Below, piece by piece: positions 1 to 4,346 of a DNA stretch of 7,759 nt (position 1 is the stretch's first letter; each line of letters begins with the position of its first letter). Made by a program: the position numbers and the translations under genes. The DNA comes from Spirochaetales bacterium (GTDB lineage Bacteria; Spirochaetota; Spirochaetia; DTKZ01): assembly GCA_031266855.1 (NCBI GenBank), contig JAISAF010000465.1, positions 1 to 7,759 on the forward strand, in the 5' to 3' direction. A model generated the notes under the pieces. It ran no database searches and was not told where the DNA came from. It saw only the letters and a program-made list of their open reading frames with translations.

Positions 1-181
1 CCACAGCGCTCCGCGCTGTGGCTGCGTATCCCTCCAATCCCTTGCGCCGCGCAGCGGGCGAATTTGCATACGCAAATTCGCGACCAGCCCCCTTGCGCAC
101 GCATAGCGGCTAACACAGGCTGTCCCCGCTCAGCGTAGTCTCCAGACTACGCCGTGTTAAAAGCAAGGCTCCCGCCTTGCG
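1..181. repeat. Hairpin-repeat cluster at left edge
   Basis: Non-coding stretch made of inverted repeats. Visible stems are 1-21 (9 bp, loop TCC), 58-81 (10 bp, loop ATAC), 133-152 (9 bp) and 163-180 (7 bp, loop TCCC). The 133-152 stem is nested inside an outer TAACAC/GTGTTA pairing at 111-116 and 154-159. The block CAATCCCTTGCGC at 35-47 is shared with copies C and D and, in reverse complement, with B and nearly A. The stem at 58-81 and the adjoining GCGACCAGCC match, in reverse orientation, the GGCTGGTCGC and stem at 4066-4096. The 5' boundary lies outside the window. I see no credible gene here. Confidence 0.8.
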
Positions 182-182
182 A

Positions 183-214
183 TTGTCAAAAACCGCCAAT
201 ACGGCCACTATAAT
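183..214 (+). promoter_or_regulatory. Weak sigma-70-like promoter candidate
   Basis: A perfect TATAAT lies at 209-214, just before the ATG at 220. The nearest -35-like hexamer, TTGTCA at 183-188, is 20 bp away, which is longer than the usual 16-18. A start from this -10 would leave almost no leader for the ORF at 220, and no Shine-Dalgarno is visible there. Confidence 0.2.
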
Positions 215-219
215 TTTTT

Positions 220-489
220 ATGACATCCCGAAGTCCGTTGTTCTTTTTTTGTTTTCTTATTTTCGATTTAGCGGTTATTTTAACAGGTAAATTTTCAGGC
301 GTTACGCGTTACGATGTACTAGTGTTTTTAGTCATACCGGGCCTGCTTTTACGGTATTGGTTAGCCGCTGCCGCCGCGCAAAGGATTGCAGCGGAAAGCC
401 CACAGGAAGCGCATGGGCGCTTCCGAGGACTTGGAGCGGAAAGCCTGGTCCGCGCCGCGCGAAGCGCGGCGCGGATGCGCCCATCATAG
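220..489 (+). CDS. Doubtful small hydrophobic ORF running into a repeat element
   Basis: The 89-codon ORF has two hydrophobic stretches, about residues 6-22 and 32-50, so it could be a two-segment inner-membrane peptide. I recognise no family. From about residue 53 onward the protein is translated entirely from repeat copy A (376-483); the stop falls just after the repeat. The tail sequence (IAAESPQEAHGRF and onward) is therefore repeat-encoded, and the same peptide frame appears in copy B. There is no visible Shine-Dalgarno before the ATG. The 5' part (220-360) is AT-richer than its surroundings. It may be the start of a real membrane-protein gene truncated by the repeat, or a spurious ORF. 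Confidence that it is translated is low. Confidence 0.25.
   Translation: MTSRSPLFFFCFLIFDLAVILTGKFSGVTRYDVLVFLVIPGLLLRYWLAAAAAQRIAAESPQEAHGRFRGLGAESLVRAARSAARMRPS
376..483 (+). repeat. Interspersed repeat element, copy A
   Basis: Order of parts: GCGCAAAGGATTGCAGCGGA, then AAGCCCACA, then hairpin 1 at 405-424 (8-bp stem, loop ATGG). The constant block TCCGAGGACTTGGAGCGGAA overlaps the end of that stem. Hairpin 2 follows at 450-474 (11-bp GC-only stem, loop GAA), and the element ends in ATGCGCCCA at 475-483. AGCGGAAAGCC occurs twice inside it (390-400 and 435-445). The ATGCGCCCA end faces the gene at 548. It aligns block by block with copy B and with the reverse complements of C and D, but the hairpin stems differ. 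Confidence 0.9.
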
Positions 490-512
490 TACTCATTCCT
501 TTTTCAGTTTTG

Positions 513-539
513 TTGACAGTATCGCCGTCATAGTATAAG
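513..539 (+). promoter_or_regulatory. Possible promoter before gene block 1
   Basis: A perfect TTGACA lies at 513-518, with TATAAG at 534-539. The 15-bp spacing is short. The putative -10 also overlaps the Shine-Dalgarno of the gene at 548, so transcription from here would give a nearly leaderless mRNA. It is recorded because the -35 match is exact and no better promoter is seen between copy A and the gene. Confidence 0.25.
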
Positions 540-547
540 GTGAACCT

Positions 548-1636
548 ATGAAACGCGGTAAGTCCCGCTTGAAATTATGGGGAATCTGCGGCGCGGCGGT
601 CCTGTATGTGATTATTTTTCCTGTTTCCACGGGAAAGGAATTGTTTCTGCTTCCTGAGTGGGCCGCCGATGTGTCGCGGGAGGCAGAGGGCGATTCCAGG
701 GGGAGCGGGGAGGCCTTTCCTTTTACTCTGTCCGGCTATCTGGGTTACGCCACTGAAGAGGGGCAGATTCTTTTTCGTGAAGAGCTGTCCTATGGCGCCG
801 CGATGGGGCCGGATTTTTTTATTAATTATCCGGCTTTCCCCTTGAATCTTCTTATCCGTGACCGGCAGGGAGATTTTTTGGGAAACGCTGGCAGTGGCTA
901 TCCGTTTATCCGTAATGAGAAACTTTTTCTTTTGTCGCCTGACGGATACGGGCTGTCGCATATCGATGAGAGCGGCGCTGTGCGCTGGGAAAAGAAGTTT
1001 TCGTCGCTTATTACCGTGGCGGACGCGGGGGCAGAAAAGACAGTGGTGGGTTTTCTGGATGGGAAAACCCTTGTTCTGGGAATTGACGGCGATGTGGAGT
1101 ATGAAACTACCGTTATGAAAGACGGCCCCGCGGTAACGCTTCAAACCGGCATTGCCTCTGACGGTTTGCATTTTACCGAAATCGGGGGAATACAGCGGCA
1201 GCGTTTGCGGCTTTTCATGCGGCAGGAGCAGGGCTATGCGGCTATGTTTCAGGCGGATTTACCTGGTTCCTACCGCCGTGCCCCGGCCGCCAGGTATTTT
1301 TCCGAACCGGATTATTTTATTTTTGAACAGCCCGGGGGCGCGGGATTTTTTGAAGTGGAGAAGAGAAATCTTTTTTTTGTTTCGCTTCCCGGACGGCTTC
1401 TGGCTCTGGCTGGAAAACGGCCATGCGGTCTTTTTCTGTTTCTGACTGAAGATGGGGACAGGATGTACTGCGCCGCGTATCTGCTGGACGGGAACAGGGT
1501 ATTCGGCTTTTCCTACGCGAAACCTCAGGTCCAAACCGAACAAACCGGGAGCGATTATTATCTGTATGGGACGGAGGAAAAATTCCTTCTTGGCAGCGGC
1601 AGCGGTTTATATTGTATTACGCTGGGGGTTTCCTGA
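548..1636 (+). CDS. Predicted exported beta-propeller-like protein, unknown function
   Basis: This 362-residue protein starts at an ATG preceded by TAAGGTGA (536-543), a good Shine-Dalgarno 4 bases upstream. Residues 1-9 are basic and 10-27 hydrophobic, indicating a signal peptide or N-terminal membrane anchor; no lipobox is evident. The rest is beta-rich with repeated short motifs of the PQQ/WD40-like kind: roughly 63-82 (YLGYATEEGQILFREEL), 131-150 (DGYGLSHIDESGAVRWEKK), 163-186 and the C-terminal GSGSGLYCITL. This suggests a degenerate beta-propeller in the periplasm. I do not recognise a specific family. Its stop (TGA 1634-1636) overlaps the ATG of the next gene, so the two are probably translationally coupled and may act together at the cell envelope. 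Residues 274-278 are encoded over a T8 tract (1371-1378). Confidence 0.85.
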   Translation: MKRGKSRLKLWGICGAAVLYVIIFPVSTGKELFLLPEWAADVSREAEGDSRGSGEAFPFTLSGYLGYATEEGQILFREELSYGAAMGPDFFINYPAFPLNLLIRDRQGDFLGNAGSGYPFIRNEKLFLLSPDGYGLSHIDESGAVRWEKKFSSLITVADAGAEKTVVGFLDGKTLVLGIDGDVEYETTVMKDGPAVTLQTGIASDGLHFTEIGGIQRQRLRLFMRQEQGYAAMFQADLPGSYRRAPAARYFSEPDYFIFEQPGGAGFFEVEKRNLFFVSLPGRLLALAGKRPCGLFLFLTEDGDRMYCAAYLLDGNRVFGFSYAKPQVQTEQTGSDYYLYGTEEKFLLGSGSGLYCITLGVS

Positions 1637-2505
1637 TGAAAAAAAGATTCTGCGCGACGGCGTTTTTTCTCTGCCTTTTGGCTTTTCCCCTGGTATCCTA
1701 CCAGTGGCCGGTGCCGAACCCCGTTGTGGTGGAAACCTTTGCCCAGAATTATTTTGGAGAGTTTTATCAGGGAATTTCCATCGCGGGAAAGGATGAACCG
1801 GTGCGTCCTATCGCGGGGGGGGAACTGGTGTATTACTCGCGGGGGGACGGGGCCGGTGTGCCTTCGGTTCTTGGCGGTTTCGCCGTTATTCAGCACGAAG
1901 AAAATATGCGCACGGTATACGGGCATCTGTTTCTGGATCCCGCTATCACCGAAGGGCGGCAATTTTTTTTTGAGGAAACCGACAGCCTCGGCACAATTGG
2001 GGATTCGGGCTTTACCCAGGCGCCTCAGCTTTTTTTAAGCGTTCAGGACCTGGGGCTTGAACAGGTGGTAAATCCCTACCTCCTACTTCCGCCAATAGAG
2101 GAAAGGCTGCGGCCAATCATCCGCGATGTTGTCCTTGACTCAGGAGACGAAAAAATATCCCTGCCCGCTCTGGCTGGGCTTAACGCCGGGCAGTGGGAAG
2201 TGTTTGCCGATATTTTTGATGAAGTCTCCCTGCGGTATTTCCGGCCAATGGCCGCCTACCGGGTTTCCGTGTATGTCAACGGCCAAGAGGCTTTTCTTCT
2301 TGCCTTTGATGCTATAAAAACCAAAGACGGAATTCCCCGCGTGTATCCTTCCAGGGATTTGTCCTGGCGCGATATCTACGCGGACGACTGGAGGATGCAC
2401 CTGGGAAGCGTACAGCTCAAACGGGGCATGGCGAATCTGGAAATCATTGTACGGGATTTTGCCGGGAACGAACGTTCACAGTCCTTTCAGTTCCGGGTGC
2501 GTTGA
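1636..2505 (+). CDS. Secreted LytM/M23-fold protein with degenerate active site
   Basis: I chose the ATG at 1636 over an in-frame ATG at 1612. It overlaps the previous stop (TGATG), has GGGGG at 1623-1627 as a plausible ribosome site, and gives a typical signal peptide (MKKRFC then hydrophobic to about residue 21), leaving 289 residues. Residues about 40-150 follow the M23/LytM pattern: PVRPIAGGELVYY, GGFAVIQHE, TVYGHL, LGTIGDSG, APQLFLSV and VNP. In active M23 enzymes the zinc ligands are in HxGxD and HLH. Here those positions read YQGIS (44-48) and QLF (131-133), so only the YGHL histidine (residue 97) remains. I infer a non-hydrolytic scaffold or regulator, comparable in principle to EnvC/NlpD LytM domains. 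The C-terminal 120 residues look like an Ig-like beta-sandwich ending in IIVRDFAGNERSQSFQFRV. A T9 run (1963-1971) encodes part of an FFF stretch. Confidence 0.8.
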   Translation: MKKRFCATAFFLCLLAFPLVSYQWPVPNPVVVETFAQNYFGEFYQGISIAGKDEPVRPIAGGELVYYSRGDGAGVPSVLGGFAVIQHEENMRTVYGHLFLDPAITEGRQFFFEETDSLGTIGDSGFTQAPQLFLSVQDLGLEQVVNPYLLLPPIEERLRPIIRDVVLDSGDEKISLPALAGLNAGQWEVFADIFDEVSLRYFRPMAAYRVSVYVNGQEAFLLAFDAIKTKDGIPRVYPSRDLSWRDIYADDWRMHLGSVQLKRGMANLEIIVRDFAGNERSQSFQFRVR

Positions 2506-2551
2506 AACCGCTTACGGGAAAATCGGACGGGGAAATGGGGAAATAGAAAAA

Positions 2552-3391
2552 ATGGAAAAAACCTATTCGGCCCTTCCCGGTACGGAGCGCATGGAGGATA
2601 TTGTTTGCCCTGTGTGCGGGGCTCAGTCGGTGCGCCCCCACTGGGACTGCGGCTCATTTCTGATACAGCGCTGTACGGGCTGCGCCCACCTGTACCAGAA
2701 TCCCCAGCCGGTTTTTTCCGATTTGCGAAACCGCTATCAGCAGTCCTACTTTGACTATGAGCTTTCAAACGAACAGGCGTTTTTCCGTCTTATGCTTCTG
2801 GGGCTAAAGGACATTGGTTTCTCCGGCTGGGAGGAGGGCCTCAAAAACAGAGGCGCCTTTCTTGATATAGGCTGCGCGACCGGCCTTCTCTTATCGTATA
2901 TGCAGGAACGCGGCTGGACGGTTCATGGCGCTGAAATCTGCGGGCCTTCCGCGCGCTACGGAATCGAGAACCGGCATGTGGATATTTTCCCCGGGCCGCT
3001 TGAACAGGCGCCCTTCCCGCCGGAAAGTTTTTCGCTGATCCATTTTTCGCACCTTATTGAGCACGTGCCCGATCCGCGCCGCCTTCTGGAAAAGGTCCAC
3101 GGCCTTCTTGTACCAGGCGGAGCCGCCGTCATTGTTACTCCAAATAGAAACGGGCTGCAGGCCCGGCTTCTGGGCAGGAAGTGGCGCTCCTGCATTGCCG
3201 ACCACCTGAATCTGTTTGACAAAAAAGGACTTGCCAGGATTCTGCGTGAAACCGGCTTCACGATACAAAAGACGAAAACCTGGGGCGGCCTCGCGCGCGG
3301 ACTTGCCCCCGCGTGTATAAAAAATCCCCTGGATAAACTCGCCAAACTCCTCGGCTTTGGGGACGTGATGCTCTTCCACGTGAAAAAGTAA
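2552..3391 (+). CDS. Class I SAM-dependent methyltransferase with N-terminal zinc ribbon
   Basis: The ATG at 2552 gives 279 residues. GGGG at 2537-2540 is a weak ribosome site; an internal ATG at 2591 has GGAG only 3 bases away, and an upstream in-frame ATG at 2447 would overlap the previous gene by 59 bases. Residues 19-44 carry CPVC and CTGC, a four-cysteine zinc-ribbon pattern common in Methyltransf_23-type proteins. Motif I is LDIGCATG (about 104-111), followed by acidic AEICG after beta2, then IEHVPDP (about 169-175), LVPGG (about 186-190) and HLNLF (218-222). This matches the small-molecule or glycan-type SAM methyltransferases. The substrate cannot be read from sequence; surface-polysaccharide or lipid modification is only a guess. 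It lies 46 bases after the pseudo-M23 gene and probably shares its transcript. The stop is 13 bases before repeat copy C. Confidence 0.88.
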   Translation: MEKTYSALPGTERMEDIVCPVCGAQSVRPHWDCGSFLIQRCTGCAHLYQNPQPVFSDLRNRYQQSYFDYELSNEQAFFRLMLLGLKDIGFSGWEEGLKNRGAFLDIGCATGLLLSYMQERGWTVHGAEICGPSARYGIENRHVDIFPGPLEQAPFPPESFSLIHFSHLIEHVPDPRRLLEKVHGLLVPGGAAVIVTPNRNGLQARLLGRKWRSCIADHLNLFDKKGLARILRETGFTIQKTKTWGGLARGLAPACIKNPLDKLAKLLGFGDVMLFHVKK

Positions 3392-3404
3392 AAGCAATAA
3401 AATT

Positions 3405-3534
3405 TGGGCGCATTTTTTGCGGTCAGGGAAATTGCGCCGCAAATTCCCGTACCGCAAAAAAACGGGCGTTACGCTGCAAGTCCTCGGAAGCGCCGATGCG
3501 CTTCCTGTGGGCTTTCCGCTCCAATCCCTTGCGC
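3405..3534 (-). repeat. Interspersed repeat element, copy C (inverted)
   Basis: Reading the minus strand, this is the same element as copy A. TGGGCGCAT on the plus strand (3405-3413) is the reverse complement of the ATGCGCCCA end, and CAATCCCTTGCGC at 3522-3534 is the other end. Hairpin 2 is enlarged here: an outer 11-bp stem (3413-3423 with 3451-3461) encloses an inner GGGAA...TTCCC hairpin (3426-3448) with one A-A mismatch. Hairpin 1 lies at 3486-3505 (8-bp stem, loop CGAT). The ATGCGCCCA end again faces the adjacent gene, in this case the methyltransferase stop. AGCGGCTAAC just beyond it (3541-3550) also occurs at 105-114. Confidence 0.88.
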
Positions 3535-3577
3535 GCGCCCAGCGGCTAACCATGCCGCAAATCATAGAAAAGAATTC

Positions 3578-3681
3578 ACCGCGAAGTCGAAAAAGAGCAA
3601 GGTCGAGGAAGGGCAAGGTCGAGGAAGTAAAAAAGGAGGAAAAAAGAGCAAAAATTCCTTCGGCTTTTTCGACTTCACGGT
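3578..3681. repeat. Long inverted repeat around purine-rich tandem repeat
   Basis: ACCGCGAAGTCGAAAAAG (3578-3595) pairs with CTTTTTCGACTTCACGGT (3664-3681) with a single C/A mismatch, giving 18-nt arms around about 68 nt. The left arm and loop are almost all purine on the plus strand. From 3585 they contain three consecutive 16-bp units: AGTCGAAAAAGAGCAA, GGTCGAGGAAGGGCAA and GGTCGAGGAAGTAAAA (3585-3632). Lys/Glu-rich ORFs cross it, but they look like by-products of the purine bias. The function is unknown. Confidence 0.75.
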
Positions 3682-3732
3682 AAAAATTCTGAATGATTTT
3701 ATATACGCCCGTCCTGATCGCTGGCGAACAGC

Positions 3733-3761
3733 TTGACAAAAAGAAAATTTCCCGGTAAATT
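3733..3761 (+). promoter_or_regulatory. Strong sigma-70-type promoter
   Basis: TTGACA (3733-3738) is separated by exactly 17 bp from TAAATT (3756-3761), the best promoter match in the window. The -10 overlaps an operator-like dyad and precedes a perfect Shine-Dalgarno and a 20-codon ORF. It points into the spacer before gene block 2, but a repeat array lies between it and that operon. Confidence 0.6.
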
Positions 3762-3781
3762 AAATTTAATCGGTTTTACCG
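3753..3781. promoter_or_regulatory. Operator-like dyad over the promoter
   Basis: CGGTAAA (3753-3759) and TTTACCG (3775-3781) form an inverted repeat with a 15-bp spacer. A perfect 12-bp AT palindrome, ATTAAATTTAAT, lies within (3759-3770). The dyad covers the -10 and the expected start point near 3768, as expected for a repressor site. The regulator is not identifiable from this window. Confidence 0.4.
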
Positions 3782-3798
3782 TAATCAATTCTATAAGT

Positions 3799-3805
3799 AA
3801 GGAGG
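3799..3805 (+). promoter_or_regulatory. Perfect Shine-Dalgarno AAGGAGG
   Basis: AAGGAGG is the strongest ribosome-binding match in the window and lies 5 bases before the ATG at 3811. It is the main reason to take the 20-codon ORF seriously. Confidence 0.7.
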
Positions 3806-3810
3806 CAGTC

Positions 3811-3873
3811 ATGACAAACAAAAACCTATCAATCATATTTCCGGTGGGAGCCTCCGCAGCCGGTAGCATATAA
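3811..3873 (+). CDS. 20-residue peptide or truncated gene remnant
   Basis: This short ORF encodes MTNKNLSIIFPVGASAAGSI, ending at TAA 3871-3873. It has a consensus promoter with 17-bp spacing, an operator-like dyad and a perfect Shine-Dalgarno 5 bases from its ATG, so initiation is likely. The peptide is polar at the start with a hydrophobic core (LSIIFPVGA). I do not recognise it. It could be a leader or signalling peptide, or the surviving 5' end of a larger gene whose body was lost in a repeat-rich rearrangement. No extension in other frames looks coding. A weak dyad, CAGCCGG...CCGGCTG, spans its 3' end (about 3857-3887). Confidence 0.45.
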   Translation: MTNKNLSIIFPVGASAAGSI

Positions 3874-4000
3874 CGCGCCGCCGGCTGTATCCGGGTACAC
3901 ATTTTTAAGAAAAACTCTAGAAACGCTGTAAGTGTATAAGTGTACGATTACGGACGGAAAATAGTTTTAGAGCCTGTTCAATATCGGGAAAACCCTGGGC

Positions 4001-4145
4001 GCGCAAGGGGGAGGGGCTGGTCGCAAAATTGTGTACACAATTTTGCTGCTCGCCCATGCGTCCTGGCTGGTCGCGAATTTGCATTCGCAAATTCGCTGCT
4101 CGCCCATGCGTCCTGGCTGGTGGCAAAATTGCGAAGCGATTTTGC
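4001..4145 (+). repeat. Tandem hairpin array with 50-bp period
   Basis: GCGCAAGGGG and GGGGCTGGTCGC lead into three hairpins. The first (4023-4046) is a perfect 24-nt palindrome. The second (4073-4096) has a 10-bp stem with loop ATTC, and the third (4123-4145) a 10-bp stem with one T/G pair and loop GAA. Between them lie two identical 25-nt blocks, 4047-4071 and 4097-4121, which begin TGCTCGCCCATGCG and end CCTGGCTGGT. The same block recurs inverted at the right window edge (7733-7757). The array joins directly to repeat copy B, so 4001-4265 may be one long composite element. Confidence 0.88.
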
Positions 4146-4159
4146 GCTGCCGCTGCGCG

Positions 4160-4265
4160 GCGCAAGGGATTGCAGCGGAAAGCCCGCAGGAAAGCGCATG
4201 GGCGCTTTCCGAGGACTTGAAGCGGAAAGCCCGGTTTTTGGCGCGGAGCGCCAAAAATGCGCCCA
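4160..4265 (+). repeat. Interspersed repeat element, copy B
   Basis: This has the same architecture as copy A: GCGCAAGGGATTGCAGCGGA, hairpin 1 at 4189-4210 (9-bp stem, loop ATGG), constant TCCGAGGACTTGAAGCGGAA overlapping that stem's end, hairpin 2 at 4235-4257 (10-bp stem, loop GGA) and the terminal ATGCGCCCA at 4257-4265. AGCGGAAAGCCCG is a direct repeat inside it (4174-4186 and 4221-4233). The ATGCGCCCA end faces gene block 2. Hairpin 1 is one base pair longer than in A because one extra A and one matching T were gained on opposite arms. Confidence 0.92.
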
Positions 4266-4296
4266 ACTTCTGATTTTGATCTGCCAGTGCCGGTGC

Positions 4297-4325
4297 TTGA
4301 CTTCGTATAAAAAGCAGTCCACAAT
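4297..4325 (+). promoter_or_regulatory. Candidate promoter of signalling operon
   Basis: TTGACT (4297-4302) and CACAAT (4320-4325) are 17 bp apart, between repeat copy B and the first gene of block 2. The expected start near 4332 leaves a 15-nt leader before ATG 4347 or 36 nt before ATG 4368. No -24/-12 sigma-54 element (GG-N10-GC with the usual flanks) is convincing here. Confidence 0.35.
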
Positions 4326-4346
4326 ATTGCGAAATGTGCCGAAAAT

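Noticed and set aside
108..162. Integron attC-like site: GGCTAAC (108-114) and GTTAAAA (156-162) around a palindrome
   Set aside because: Each end matches RYYYAAC/GTTRRRY at only 6 of 7 positions, the central stem is perfect with no unpaired bulge bases of the attC type, and no integrase or cassette ORF adjoins. The GGCTAAC motif recurs at 3543-3549 without a partner.
3413..3461. Copy C hairpin as intrinsic terminator of the methyltransferase operon
   Set aside because: The stem is followed by ACGGGCG rather than a T run on the plus strand. It may affect the 3' end but does not meet the standard terminator pattern.
3404..3736. Lys/Glu-rich plus-strand ORFs (starts 3404 and 3417) across 3404-3736
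   Set aside because: The N-terminal halves are repeat copy C and the basic/acidic stretch is the purine-rich tandem repeat. No Shine-Dalgarno or family pattern is present.
2891..3739. 282-codon minus-strand ORF across the methyltransferase and the intergenic region
   Set aside because: Half of it is antisense to a convincing methyltransferase and the rest reads through repeat copy C and the purine-rich repeat. It has no domain motifs and an Arg/Ser-rich shadow composition.
4118..4135. Sigma-54 promoter-like TGGCAAAATTGC
   Set aside because: GG and GC are 7 bases apart instead of 10, and the sequence is part of a repeat hairpin.
4001..4145. CRISPR array (25-nt identical repeats with different spacers)
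   Set aside because: Only two full repeats are present, the spacers are themselves near-perfect palindromes rather than unrelated sequence, and no cas gene or leader is seen.
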